A stretch of 57,225 nucleotides of DNA from an uncultured Fibrobacter sp. Lineage in GTDB: Bacteria > Fibrobacterota > Fibrobacteria > Fibrobacterales > Fibrobacteraceae. The position numbers and the translations under genes were made by a program. The notes under the pieces are model-generated. The model did no database searches, had not been told where the DNA came from, and was given only the letters and a program-made list of their open reading frames with translations. The DNA is taken from the NCBI GenBank assembly GCA_946413655.1, contig CAMKLO010000017.1, positions 1-57,225 on the forward strand. Direction: 5' to 3'. This document shows, piece by piece, positions 33,101 to 41,447 of this stretch. Position 1 is the stretch's first letter. Each line of letters starts with the position of its first letter.

Positions 33101-33991
33101 GAAAAACTCATTGTCGAAGATGTCAAAAGTGCGGAAATTATAAAACCATTCTTGCGTGGAAAGGATTTGGAACCTTGGTTTACGAGCAATGATGATCAAT
33201 ATATGATTAATCCGCATAATGGGATTAAGGAAAAAAATATTCCGCCCATTAACATTGATCATTATCCTGCAATAAAAAAGCATCTCAACCAATTTGTAGA
33301 TAAATTAGCGAAACGTGGCGACAAAGGTGACACTCCATATAATCTGCGTAATTGTGCATATTTAGAAGACTTTGATAAACCAAAAATCATGTATCCCGAA
33401 ATTACCAAGTTTCAGCCGTTTATCTATGATGATTCGGGAATGTACTGCAATAATAAAGCTTTTATCATTACTGAAAAGGAAAATACCCAAAATTTGCCAA
33501 AGGGAACAGAAAACGTCATTGCGAGCGAAGCGAAGCAATCCAGTGCAGAAACAACCAGCGATGTCATTCCCGCGAAGGCGGGAATCTCCTCTCCCAGTGG
33601 CTATAACCTACTGAAAGCCCTCCTCGCCATATTCAATTCCAAGCTTTGTAAATTGTGGATATGGCATAATTGTCCCGAATTGGGCGATGATCGTCGCGAA
33701 ATCCGCAAAGCCTACTTCGAAAACCTCCGCATCCCCCTAGACAATGCGGAACTACTGCAAAAACTCGCCACCCTCGCCGATGAAATCATCGCCGCTAAAA
33801 AGCAGGCTTCGTGTCATCCTGAGCGAACCCTGGAGCCGAAGGCGATAGGGGAAGTCGAAGGATCCAGTGAAGTAGATGGCGAAGCAACCCAAAAGCAAAT
33901 CGCCGACCTCGAAACCCAAGTCAACACCCTCGTCTATCAACTCTACGGCATCACCGATGCCGAAGAAATCGAAGCCGTGGAGAAAAGGTAA
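30113..33991 (+). CDS. Type IIG restriction-modification enzyme (Eco57I-like) with in-frame repeat insertions
   Basis: A single polypeptide that cuts and methylates DNA. The N-terminal PD-(D/E)XK nuclease has Asp74 (IDLAIFN) and E92-A-K94 (IIEAKSP). The adenine methyltransferase has motif I VADVAVGSGHFL (about 555-566) and motif IV NPPY (812-815). A target-recognition region follows and ends with a helical tail. Repeats are inserted in frame at about residues 209-242, 1136-1162 and 1234-1254. From about base 32600 to 33510 the sequence is visibly more AT-rich than before or after, as if the recognition domain was exchanged. Confidence 0.9.
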   Translation: MSIKFITPKKSVNSAFLKLPVPVEKMEDFKLSLKNLYSKRNTAQDEEYHKGEIWNFLRKIFEPDYSVQVNRPIDLAIFNGNTASAKPAVIIEAKSPTNAAEMFSAEHPNVKSLQELVYYFMLEYVHSGNHEIKWLAITNFDEWYFFDVKDFIRYFGNKSKPIYDQFLKFKANQMSGNKTSDFYNDIAKPAIDDFLASCDINVVHFSLDVIASPGSKSGINSAKQFNAACHPERSVSGVEGSKKLLPLFKFLSPETLLARPFANDSNSLDRNFYAELLHIIGLEEVKEDKGGKKVIQRKKPANRDKASLLESAIYQLEDDFPNKEECEAMALRLCITWVNRLLFLKLVESQILMYQKGDASYRFMSTDKIANFDELNIFFFKVLGKKIEDRDEDVLKRYPNVPYLNSSLFEPTEDEKHLKIRGIPDAQMEIFNKTVLKDERGKRAKGTLPNLDYIFKFLDAYNFASDAQGGVTSTSKTLINASVLGLIFEKINGYKDGSFFTPGFITDYMARDVLERTVVQKFNEKKSWKCENLEDVSDKIEDISEANEIVDDIRVADVAVGSGHFLVSALNRLLAIKSELNILCDADGKRIKRRDLILKVDNDELSVVDDEGEPFEYKPGNEESQRYQEALFNEKRRIIENCLFGVDLNPNSVNICRLRLWIELLKNAYYTKESGYKQLQTLPNIDINIKVGDSLLSQYPVNAGHKVADFLSAEEKNDRKKDSLNTALIEYRKCVNDYKTGGSQNSKVLLRQKIAGLKSRIVEDGQIEMFDEYKGSAGNTIDFSNSLEWMFEFPEVLDEKGRFVGFDAIIGNPPYVQLQSMGEMSDVYSKRDYSCYNKSADLYCLFYERAIQLMKPNGYLGFIASDKWLKINYGEQLREFLTTSANPILLIDFPGVRVFDDANVDPQILVVQKSKYKEKTLACTVTKKGSAFEKEVQDKLSSHAFGKDPWKWMDLWEISILQKMDVGTALKDMSVSIYRGILTGFNDAFFIDGKTREKLIVEDVKSAEIIKPFLRGKDLEPWFTSNDDQYMINPHNGIKEKNIPPINIDHYPAIKKHLNQFVDKLAKRGDKGDTPYNLRNCAYLEDFDKPKIMYPEITKFQPFIYDDSGMYCNNKAFIITEKENTQNLPKGTENVIASEAKQSSAETTSDVIPAKAGISSPSGYNLLKALLAIFNSKLCKLWIWHNCPELGDDRREIRKAYFENLRIPLDNAELLQKLATLADEIIAAKKQASCHPERTLEPKAIGEVEGSSEVDGEATQKQIADLETQVNTLVYQLYGITDAEEIEAVEKR
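30736..30836 (+). repeat. Composite repeat in type IIG gene (A)
   Basis: GTCATTGCGAG, then CCCGGATCAAAGTCCGGG (palindrome), then CGCGAAGCAAT, then GTCATCCTGAGCGGAG and GGAGTCGAAGGATC. It encodes VIAS..., CHPERSVSGVEGS-like residues in frame. These are known kinds of dispersed repeats, normally between genes. Confidence 0.85.
33516..33600 (+). repeat. Composite repeat in type IIG gene (B)
   Basis: GTCATTGCGAGCGAAGCG...AAGCAATCC followed by GTCATTCCCGCGAAGGCGGGAATC, in frame (VIASEAKQS, VIPAKAGIS). Confidence 0.85.
33808..33875 (+). repeat. Repeat in type IIG gene (C)
   Basis: GTCATCCTGAGCGAACC, then AGCCGAAGGCGATAGGGG and AGTCGAAGGATCC, in frame (SCHPERTLEPKAIGEVEGS). Confidence 0.8.
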
Positions 33992-34408
33992 ATGATGAAA
34001 ACAATAATATATTTAGGATTAATTTTTGCGATATTTTTTATTTCTGAGTTTGTTGACCAATATTTTCACTTGTCGCAAAAATCTCCAATTATAACAGCTT
34101 TAATTGTGTCCACAATATCTGCAATTGGAATAGTTAAACCTGGAGAGATGCTGTTAAAAGATATATTTGCGTATGAATCGCAACAAAAAACAAAGAATAA
34201 CCTTGCAACGCAGACAAGAGATACTCGAGGCAGAGTGTCTGATTCATTAAATAGAGTTGATGAAAGAATTAATACTATGATTTCAACAGAATCAATATCA
34301 AAAAAAGATTTAGTAGAACACTGTACATATTTAAGTCGTATAATAAAACCATTAATCTCAGACTATAAATCATTATCTAATTTGATTGAGGACAAAAATG
34401 AGTACTAG
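33992..34408 (+). CDS. Small membrane protein, unknown
   Basis: 138 residues. Two hydrophobic segments (about 4-20 and 34-50) followed by a polar helical tail. ATG directly follows the type IIG stop, and the next gene's ATG lies inside its end. It has no family I recognise. It probably belongs to the unit ending in the AbiH protein, anchoring it or sensing at the membrane (inference). Confidence 0.55.
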   Translation: MMKTIIYLGLIFAIFFISEFVDQYFHLSQKSPIITALIVSTISAIGIVKPGEMLLKDIFAYESQQKTKNNLATQTRDTRGRVSDSLNRVDERINTMISTESISKKDLVEHCTYLSRIIKPLISDYKSLSNLIEDKNEY

Positions 34409-34838
34409 ACCCATTGTAAATGCTTTTTTAACTCAAATAATGAATTTGGAGGATCGTTTTGCACATATCGCGCAAGAATTTGATGTTGAAGAACGACCGG
34501 ATTCTGTTAATGTGTCTTTTGATGTGTACAATTACGAAAAAACTCAAATTTCTTATGATAGAAGGATTTTTTATCATGATAAACGAGAGATGTATTTTAT
34601 ATATAATAATATAGATGCATCATCAAACGAGAATAGAATTCGGTTGTATTCAACGGAAGGTGTTGCGGATACCGTAATGCTTACTGACGATATATATTAT
34701 AAGAATGGGTCGTGGCTTGTTTGGCAACCATTAAATTTGAATAATATTTTAAATGGGATTGGTCCGAACGTTTCAAATTTGATTACGCTAACCGATGATA
34801 TGATTAGAGATATTTTTAGATTTTTTCTAGAAGAATAA
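34398..34838 (+). CDS. Unknown protein in AbiH unit
   Basis: 146 residues from the ATG at 34398 overlapping the previous gene by 11 bases. Mixed alpha/beta, acidic, no motif seen. 15 bases before the AbiH start, so co-translated. A member of a possible multi-gene defence system. Confidence 0.55.
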   Translation: MSTRPIVNAFLTQIMNLEDRFAHIAQEFDVEERPDSVNVSFDVYNYEKTQISYDRRIFYHDKREMYFIYNNIDASSNENRIRLYSTEGVADTVMLTDDIYYKNGSWLVWQPLNLNNILNGIGPNVSNLITLTDDMIRDIFRFFLEE

Positions 34839-34853
34839 AGAGGAAAAAAGGCA

Positions 34854-36266
34854 ATGGATAATGATATTTTGTTTATTATTGGAAACGGCTTTGATTGTGA
34901 TCATTGCTTGAAGTCAAGTTACTCTTACTATAAAAAGTATTTAATAGATAATGGATTTGAGAAGTATGTAGATTATTTTGGATATCCTAATTTTAGCTAT
35001 TTGGATAGACCTGAAGAAGAAACTGGCATCCATGAGGGACTTGTAGATGGAATGACTCGAGACCAGTATGGAAAGCAGCTTGCCAAGAATTATGATGATG
35101 TTTTTGAAAAAATGAAAAAAAATGATTGGTGTTGGAACGAGTTAGAAACAATGCTCTCTACAATCCAGGGAATAAATGGTGATGGATTGTTTGTAAAAGA
35201 ATTTGCAGACATTATAATCCATCAGCTGCCAAATTGGATGTCCTCTTTTGTTAAGCCTCAAATTACTGCTATTGTGCCGAAATATGGATTCCCGCAGAAT
35301 CAGTTGTATTTAAATTTTAATTATACAGAATTGTTGGAGAATGTTTATAACATACCCGCTAGTAAGGTGTTGCACATTCATGGGAAAATAGGGGATTCTT
35401 CGTTGATGTTTGGACATTCTCAATATGAGTATATTAATGAATTGATAGGTCAACCTCAATATGGAGCATATTCTCATCTAAATTATTATAAGGATACGCT
35501 AAAAGATGTGAAGCTGAATATTACTAATCACAACTCTTATTGGATTGAACTTGCGAATGTAGAAAAAATTTATGTTTTAGGTCATTCCCTTGGGGATGCG
35601 GATTTGTCATATTTTGAAAAAATTTCGGCAGTTTGTCCCAAGGCTAGATGGTTTATAACTTATTATGTTGATTCAAATGGAAATGATAGCAGAAATGTGA
35701 TAAAAAAAACGAGGGCTTATTCTTTGATTAAAACCGGGGCTGAGTTTATTTCCTGGGATGAGCTGAATGAAGTATTTCCATTAAAATCCGCAAGTGAAAA
35801 AGGAGTTCTTATGTCATCATATCCCGATACAATGGATGAATTTAAAGATTATGTTAAAAAGGCTTTGTCTGCAAACGCCTTTTATGGAAAGGATGATAAG
35901 CATAAATCCGATACATACGATGGTTCTACGTCTGCCTGTAGTTATTTTTCGGTGTTCAATAAAGATTTGTCAGATCCGCAAAAATTTGAAACGTGGATTG
36001 ATGAAGCACAGTATTCAGTAAGTGCTTTTAGTGCACAGAATGGAAAAAGGGAGTATATTGTTCATCCTTGTGATACTGAGTGGTCGGGTAGCTCATATGT
36101 TGGTTCTGCATATAATCGTGGTGATTGTATTCCATTAGTTGGAATGGAATCTTTTGATGTTGTTTCTGGATGCAATATTGGAGTTCATGGTTTCCCAGTA
36201 GATGATTCATACTTTACCCGTAGAATTACAGATAATGAGTTGACTTTTATTAAAGAACTGGAGTGA
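34854..36266 (+). CDS. AbiH-family abortive infection protein with extra C-terminal domain
   Basis: 470 residues; residues 1-310 are AbiH-like (PF14253): IIGNGFD (about 8-14), NFNYTELL (about 153), HIHG (174-177) and GHSLGDAD (243-250), the pattern of a SIR2-like Rossmann fold. AbiH aborts infection in lactococci; mechanism not firmly known. After about residue 315 there are about 150 residues unrelated to AbiH as I know it, rich in Ser/Tyr/Asp, with a CDTEWSGSSYVGSAYNRGDC-like stretch. AT-rich base composition. Confidence 0.8.
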   Translation: MDNDILFIIGNGFDCDHCLKSSYSYYKKYLIDNGFEKYVDYFGYPNFSYLDRPEEETGIHEGLVDGMTRDQYGKQLAKNYDDVFEKMKKNDWCWNELETMLSTIQGINGDGLFVKEFADIIIHQLPNWMSSFVKPQITAIVPKYGFPQNQLYLNFNYTELLENVYNIPASKVLHIHGKIGDSSLMFGHSQYEYINELIGQPQYGAYSHLNYYKDTLKDVKLNITNHNSYWIELANVEKIYVLGHSLGDADLSYFEKISAVCPKARWFITYYVDSNGNDSRNVIKKTRAYSLIKTGAEFISWDELNEVFPLKSASEKGVLMSSYPDTMDEFKDYVKKALSANAFYGKDDKHKSDTYDGSTSACSYFSVFNKDLSDPQKFETWIDEAQYSVSAFSAQNGKREYIVHPCDTEWSGSSYVGSAYNRGDCIPLVGMESFDVVSGCNIGVHGFPVDDSYFTRRITDNELTFIKELE

Positions 36267-36309
36267 CGGAGTTGTCAAGTATATTTCTTGCATAATCATA
36301 ATTAAAGGG

Positions 36310-37542
36310 ATGAAACGGATGGAAATCAATAAGAAAACCTGGCCCCTTTCTACGACCTTTAGCCTTAGGAGTCGTATCAATACTGACACGGATTACCAAC
36401 GCCCTGCTGTTTGGACTACTGCACAAAAGCAGATGCTTATGGATTCCATTTTGCGTGGTTATGATGTTCCCAAATTTTATTGGCATAAGGTGAGTAAGAA
36501 ACCAGAGAAATATGATGTTGTTGACGGCCAGCAGCGTTTAAGGGCTATTTGGGAATTTATGGATAACCAATATGCTCTTGCAAAAGATGCTGATTCTGTT
36601 GATGGTGTTGAAATCGCTCACAAGTTTTGTAAGGATTTAGAGCCAGACCAGAGAATTCAGTTGGAACAGTATGCTTTGGATGTTGCTGTTATTGAAGACT
36701 CATCTGATGAAGAAGTTCGAGAAATGTTTCTTAGACTTCAAAATGGAACAAGTCTTAAGGCCCAAGAAAAACGACATGCTCGCGTAGGAAGGATGCGTGA
36801 CTTTATCTGTGAACTGGCTAACCATAGCTTTTTTAATTCGGTCCATTTTGACAATAGTCGTTTTACTTACGAACATATTGCAGCACAAATGTGTTTGCTT
36901 ACACTTCGCGGTGAAATATGTAATGTAAAAGATAGAGATTTAAACGCGATGTATGATGATAAGAGGGATTTTGATCCAAATTCTTCTACGGCAAATCAAA
37001 TAAAGAAAGTACTTAAATATTTGTCTGCGATGTTCCCCGCAAAAACGCCAGAATTAAAACGATATAATGTAATTTCGCTTTATATTCTGATATCCGAATT
37101 GATGGAAAATTATGTGATAAAAGATAGAGAGAAAGAATTAGCGGATTGGTTTATAGATTTTGAGTTGCGTCGTGCACAAGAAGATTTGAAACCTGCAGAA
37201 GAACAGAATTCTGCATTTGTTACATACCATGAGAAAACGGCACATAGCACTGATGGAGCAGACTCTCTGAAATATCGTAATAATTTTCTGATGGATGATT
37301 TGTTTCAGCATGTTAAAGAATTATGCCCAAAGGATCCTAAACGCTTATTTGATGAAGTTCAGCGTCGTGTTATCTATAGAAAATATAATGGTATTTGTCA
37401 AAAATGTGGAAAGAAATGCGAGTGGGACAATTACCAAGCTGATCATATAAAACCCTGGAGTAATGGTGGAAAAACTATTATAGAAAATGGTCAACTTTTG
37501 TGTTCGGAATGCAATCAAAAAAAAGGCGCTGCGACGTGTTAA
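36310..37542 (+). CDS. DUF262 and HNH protein (GmrSD-like restriction nuclease)
   Basis: 410 residues. The N-terminal DUF262 has INTDTDYQRPAVWT and VVDGQQRLRAIWEF, where the DGQQR motif binds nucleotide in GmrS-type ATPase/NTPase folds. The C-terminal HNH nuclease is seen in CQKCGKKCEWDNYQADHIKPWSNGG...LLCSECN. GmrSD-type enzymes restrict phages with modified DNA. Only one polypeptide, with a shortened DUF1524-like part, is present. Start at 36310; 36319 is also possible. Confidence 0.8.
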   Translation: MKRMEINKKTWPLSTTFSLRSRINTDTDYQRPAVWTTAQKQMLMDSILRGYDVPKFYWHKVSKKPEKYDVVDGQQRLRAIWEFMDNQYALAKDADSVDGVEIAHKFCKDLEPDQRIQLEQYALDVAVIEDSSDEEVREMFLRLQNGTSLKAQEKRHARVGRMRDFICELANHSFFNSVHFDNSRFTYEHIAAQMCLLTLRGEICNVKDRDLNAMYDDKRDFDPNSSTANQIKKVLKYLSAMFPAKTPELKRYNVISLYILISELMENYVIKDREKELADWFIDFELRRAQEDLKPAEEQNSAFVTYHEKTAHSTDGADSLKYRNNFLMDDLFQHVKELCPKDPKRLFDEVQRRVIYRKYNGICQKCGKKCEWDNYQADHIKPWSNGGKTIIENGQLLCSECNQKKGAATC

Positions 37543-37595
37543 AAATGGGCGATGCAAAAATATTTTAAGTGAACAAAAATTTAACGAAAAAAGTT

Positions 37596-38591
37596 ATGAA
37601 ATATCTTGCTTTGCGAATCGCTCATAATGAAAATCACTGGGAAAAGCCGTCGAAAGGTCGTCTTGTTCCATTAGATGGTATATCTGCAAAAGAACGGCGA
37701 GAATTGATTAAGAAACTCAATCTTGATTATGTAAAGCAGAATGGTTTCGGACACGAGGATTGGAATTTTAACCTAGATTTGTCAGTTGATGAGTTTGTTT
37801 ATGGCTATCAACGATATGTCCCAAAAGAAAATCTCCAAAATGATTTATTTAATATTTGTTTTCTTGATTATGATAAAAGAAGTAAAAAGTGGTATATTGT
37901 AGGATTTTATCATAATGCATCGTATGAAATAGAAGGGATGCCTTTTGAAAAGCGTGTTGTGAAACAAAAGTGCTCCGATCTCCGTAATTTGGGTAATAGC
38001 CTTTCTATAGATTATTTAAAACATCTAGAAAAAAGAATGCGTGAAGATGTTCAAAGTTACCATTGGAAGGTTTCAAAGAAAAATGTTGTAAAATTAGTAG
38101 AAAGAATTCCTTATCCCGATGATTGTGTACAACCCAGTTGTGTCCGATATTCGTCCCCGAGTGTAGGGATAAATGCCTTTCGAAAAGAAGACTTTGATTA
38201 TCTTGAAAAGTATGCAGAAGAAAAAAGTTTTGCAAAAGAGATTGTAGATTATGACAAGGATGAATTTCCTGAAGGAAAAGAGTCTTATGTTCGTCATAAG
38301 AAAAGAGAACGTAATCGTAAGATTGTTGAACTAAAAAAAGAACGATTCAAGGCTAAACATAATGGTATTTTGTTTTGTGAAGCTTGTGAAATGAGTTTTT
38401 ATGATGTATATGGTGAATATGGGAGGGATTTTATAGAAGTACATCATTCAATTCCTGTGAGCGAATTGTCTGATAATTCTACAACACGATTGGATGATCT
38501 TGTTTTGTTGTGTAGCAATTGTCATCGAATGATTCATCATAGAAGACCATGGCTAAAAAAGAATGAATTAAAAAAATTAATTCGTAAATAG
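37596..38591 (+). CDS. HNH endonuclease family protein
   Basis: 331 residues from the ATG at 37596; a GTG at 37569 would add nine residues. The C-terminus has a classic HNH: CEACEMSFYDVYGE...FIEVHHSIPVSEL...LLCSNCHRMIHH, with two Cys pairs binding zinc and the HH catalytic pair. The N-terminal about 230 residues are of unknown fold. It follows the DUF262-HNH gene by about 50 bases and probably belongs to the same defence set. Confidence 0.75.
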   Translation: MKYLALRIAHNENHWEKPSKGRLVPLDGISAKERRELIKKLNLDYVKQNGFGHEDWNFNLDLSVDEFVYGYQRYVPKENLQNDLFNICFLDYDKRSKKWYIVGFYHNASYEIEGMPFEKRVVKQKCSDLRNLGNSLSIDYLKHLEKRMREDVQSYHWKVSKKNVVKLVERIPYPDDCVQPSCVRYSSPSVGINAFRKEDFDYLEKYAEEKSFAKEIVDYDKDEFPEGKESYVRHKKRERNRKIVELKKERFKAKHNGILFCEACEMSFYDVYGEYGRDFIEVHHSIPVSELSDNSTTRLDDLVLLCSNCHRMIHHRRPWLKKNELKKLIRK

Positions 38592-38624
38592 TAGTTTAAA
38601 ATATGTTATAAAAGGAGAATTTAT

Positions 38625-39356
38625 ATGGAAATAGATTGTTGTGATAATTATATATATCAAACTGGTGAAATTTTTTTCAAAAAAATTCTTGTTTCTAGAA
38701 ATACATCTTGGGTGATGCTGAATAATGGAACAAAAATAAAGATTTCTCATGATTGCGTTGCAGGTGAAGATGAAAACTTGTATTATTCTTCGGCTCTAAA
38801 CTTTATTCGTTTGGTAAATGAAGACGATTGTAAAAAGATTGTATTTGAGCAAAATGGGAATTTAGTTAGAGAAATGGAGATTGTATATCCTCCTGTATCT
38901 GTGAATTCAAAATTATCTGTTTCCATTGTCAAAAGGATTCGTTTTACAAGTAATTGCGATTATCGGCAGAAGTCATGTGTCCTTTTTTGTAAAAGATTAA
39001 TTGCAGGCAAAAGCGGATATTACGTTGCTGTAGATCATGCAGGAACTCAAGATAAGCCGGAATTCCATTTTCATTTAGAAGAAAGTCCAGGTTCTCGATA
39101 TAAAATGAAAATGTCATTTATTCCATCATGCGTGTCTATGATAAAAGGCAAAACTCTTGATGAAGCTTTTAAATTGGGAAAACAATCTTTGTTTTGGGAG
39201 TTTCATAAGCATGGAAAAGTCGATTACAGAGGCTATGATTCAATAAAGAACAAACAGATTGTTCATCAAACATGTTTAAAGTTGAAAGGGGATATTCCGA
39301 TCAATAATTTTTCTGACTTATCGCCTCGTTCACGTCAGTTATACTATGAACTATAA
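38625..39356 (+). CDS. Unknown protein in defence island
   Basis: 243 residues, preceded by AAAGGAG. Beta-rich N-terminal half, with HFHLEESPGSRYKMKMSF and a C-terminal basic stretch. I recognise no family. It is AT-rich and lies between two nuclease genes. Confidence 0.5.
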   Translation: MEIDCCDNYIYQTGEIFFKKILVSRNTSWVMLNNGTKIKISHDCVAGEDENLYYSSALNFIRLVNEDDCKKIVFEQNGNLVREMEIVYPPVSVNSKLSVSIVKRIRFTSNCDYRQKSCVLFCKRLIAGKSGYYVAVDHAGTQDKPEFHFHLEESPGSRYKMKMSFIPSCVSMIKGKTLDEAFKLGKQSLFWEFHKHGKVDYRGYDSIKNKQIVHQTCLKLKGDIPINNFSDLSPRSRQLYYEL

Positions 39357-39421
39357 TTTTAAAAATGACAATGTGAAAGTTGATGAATTGTGGAATATTA
39401 GGAAACTTTTTCGGGGGCAAA

Positions 39422-40285
39422 ATGAAAAATACAGGTGAATCATATGAAAATTTTGTGAAAACTCTTCAAGAGGCTTTACTGCAATTAGAAACATTAGGCG
39501 TCCAAAAGAACATAAAAATTGAGACAAGAAAAAAGATAACGGACAATTGCGGAATTGATCGAGAATTTGACCTTTATTGGGAATATGAACTAGGTGGAAT
39601 TACTTATAAGACTATAATAGAATGTAAAGACTACAATTCCGCTGTGTCTGTTGAAAAAATTGATGCCCTGGTTGGAAAAATTAAGGATTTACCTGATTTA
39701 AAGCCCGTGTTTGCAACGAAGATCGGCTATCAATCTGGTGCGCAAAAGAAAGCCGAACAGAATGAAATAGATTTGCTTATTGTTCGAAAACCATTGGATT
39801 CTGATTGGGTTGATGAACAAGGGAATCCATTAATTAATAAAGTTGCTTTTACTCTGTCTATGGGTTATCCTGCAAGAATAACAGGTTTTTATCCCAAGGT
39901 TTCGGAAAGTGTACTTAAGGAAATGAAGGGGAATACATCGTTTGCAATTGCTGGCAATAATAATGAAATATTTATAAATGATGGGGAAAAGACCGTAACA
40001 TGGCTTGATCTAGAAAATAAACTACCCTTATTGCATAAAGATGAATTTGGTCAATTTGAGGAAACAAAAATTTTTTCAAAAGAAGGCGAAATAAAGACCC
40101 CTTCATCTAGCTTGAAAATAATAGGTTATACTGTAAAATATGAAGTGAAGAAGCCAGATGAAGAAACTATGCTAATAGATGCATCTGATGCGATGTATGG
40201 TGTAATCGAATATTTAGGAAAAGACAAGAAAACATTGTTTTGGAAGAATGGGAAAATTGAAAAGAGGAAAATGATGCGAGAATAA
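39422..40285 (+). CDS. Restriction endonuclease-like protein (Mrr_cat type)
   Basis: 287 residues. Start 39422 is preceded by GGGGG; an upstream start at 39380 has none. The PD-(D/E)XK core is NCGIDREFDLYWEYELGGITYKTIIECKDYNS, with D in REFD and E-C-K; KIGYQSGAQKKAEQNEIDLLIV completes the fold. Such proteins cleave modified or foreign DNA. The C-terminal about 140 residues are beta-rich and of unknown role. Confidence 0.75.
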   Translation: MKNTGESYENFVKTLQEALLQLETLGVQKNIKIETRKKITDNCGIDREFDLYWEYELGGITYKTIIECKDYNSAVSVEKIDALVGKIKDLPDLKPVFATKIGYQSGAQKKAEQNEIDLLIVRKPLDSDWVDEQGNPLINKVAFTLSMGYPARITGFYPKVSESVLKEMKGNTSFAIAGNNNEIFINDGEKTVTWLDLENKLPLLHKDEFGQFEETKIFSKEGEIKTPSSSLKIIGYTVKYEVKKPDEETMLIDASDAMYGVIEYLGKDKKTLFWKNGKIEKRKMMRE

Positions 40286-40296
40286 GGGCTTGATAC

Positions 40297-41232
40297 ATGA
40301 TAGACAAAGAACTCGAAAATATCGTATCAAAGGAATTGGCTTCTAAAGAAGATTTATTGGGCTATGAAGCCGAAAAGCAAACGGCCTATTATTTAAAGCG
40401 GAAATTTTTTGACCATCCTAAGATTCATGTTCTTAACAATCTGCGGTTTAAATGTTTGACTGACGATGGTGACTATGTCCAAATAGACCATCTTGTTATT
40501 ACGCCATATTGCTTCATTGTTATAGAAACAAAGAGTTGGACTGGCGGGATGAAATATGATGAAGATGGAAATTGCTGGTATCTATCAAAAGAAGACTACG
40601 AATGGCATCCGAGTAGGGAAAGTCCTATCTATCAAGCGAAAATCCAGTCTGAGGCGTTAAGAAAAGTTTTGCAGAATAACAAAGAAACCCTTAGAAAGAA
40701 ATTTCTCTTTCTTCAAGGAGGATTTCAGAATTATCCTGTCCATTATTTAGTTGCTTTGCATGGTGAATCCAATGTGGTAAAGCCTGACAAACCGTGTAAA
40801 TTTGACGGAACGGTCCTTAAATCCGAAGTTATTCCTGATAAGGTTCTTGAAATTTATGAGAGCTATAAAAAATCGGATACGGTAAAGAATTTTGTAAAAG
40901 ACGCCATTCTGAAAAACGATTCACTTTGGTTGTTGCCGGAAGAAGATATCGTAAAGACTATAGCTTTTTTAAAAGACATTCACCGTCCGCAGTATTTTTA
41001 TAGAAAAATCGAGGAAGAACAGGCAAACTGTAAATGTGGAAACGTTCTTTCGTTTGAAATGAATAGGACGACTAAGAAATGGGAAACTATTTGTAAATCT
41101 TGTGGATTGGTCAAACCGTTTTCGTTTAAATGCAAAAAATGCCGCAGGCCCCTAGAATTGTTCGAAACAGGATGGCCCAGAAGGCAACTTGTATTTTGCA
41201 GATATTGTGACGAATACCGAATAGTGAAATAA
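40297..41232 (+). CDS. NERD domain protein with zinc ribbons
   Basis: 311 residues. GYEAEKQTAYYLKRKF opens a nuclease-related (NERD) domain, and VQIDHLVITPYCFIVIETKSW gives its D...E-x-K residues. The C-terminus has CKCG...CKSCG and CKKC...CRYC, two zinc-ribbon pairs. NERD nucleases occur with defence genes. It lies 11 bases after the Mrr-like gene. Confidence 0.8.
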   Translation: MIDKELENIVSKELASKEDLLGYEAEKQTAYYLKRKFFDHPKIHVLNNLRFKCLTDDGDYVQIDHLVITPYCFIVIETKSWTGGMKYDEDGNCWYLSKEDYEWHPSRESPIYQAKIQSEALRKVLQNNKETLRKKFLFLQGGFQNYPVHYLVALHGESNVVKPDKPCKFDGTVLKSEVIPDKVLEIYESYKKSDTVKNFVKDAILKNDSLWLLPEEDIVKTIAFLKDIHRPQYFYRKIEEEQANCKCGNVLSFEMNRTTKKWETICKSCGLVKPFSFKCKKCRRPLELFETGWPRRQLVFCRYCDEYRIVK

Positions 41233-41263
41233 GTCTAATTAAACGACCTGAAACGCTTAAATT

Positions 41264-41355
41264 CTCGTCTAAATAGCAATCCTACAGATGAAACTTAGAC
41301 GAGTTCTAGACGAAAATTGGCGGAATTGAACGAAAAACGGCAAAATTATAGACGG
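41264..41355. promoter_or_regulatory. Repeated TAGACGA motif and inverted repeat before the Wadjet-like operon
   Basis: CTCGTCTAA (41264-41272) and TTAGACGAG (41295-41303) form a perfect 9-base inverted repeat. Further TAGACGA (41307-41313) and TAGACGG (41349-41355) copies follow. The gap 41233-41447 holds no gene. Probably an operator or promoter region. Confidence 0.5.
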
Positions 41356-41447
41356 GAAAATGAATTTTTTTAGGGAAAATGTCGGTTTGACATTTTGTGA
41401 CATCTGATTGTGAGTATATTTAGCTAGAATGGAAATTTAGGTTAAAA

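Noticed and set aside
33516..33600. Frameshift or pseudogene in the type IIG gene at the repeat
   Set aside because: The frame remains open through all repeats and the end of the gene; no shift is needed.
40297..41232. Retron or group II intron protein in the island
   Set aside because: No reverse transcriptase motifs (such as YADD) seen in any island gene.
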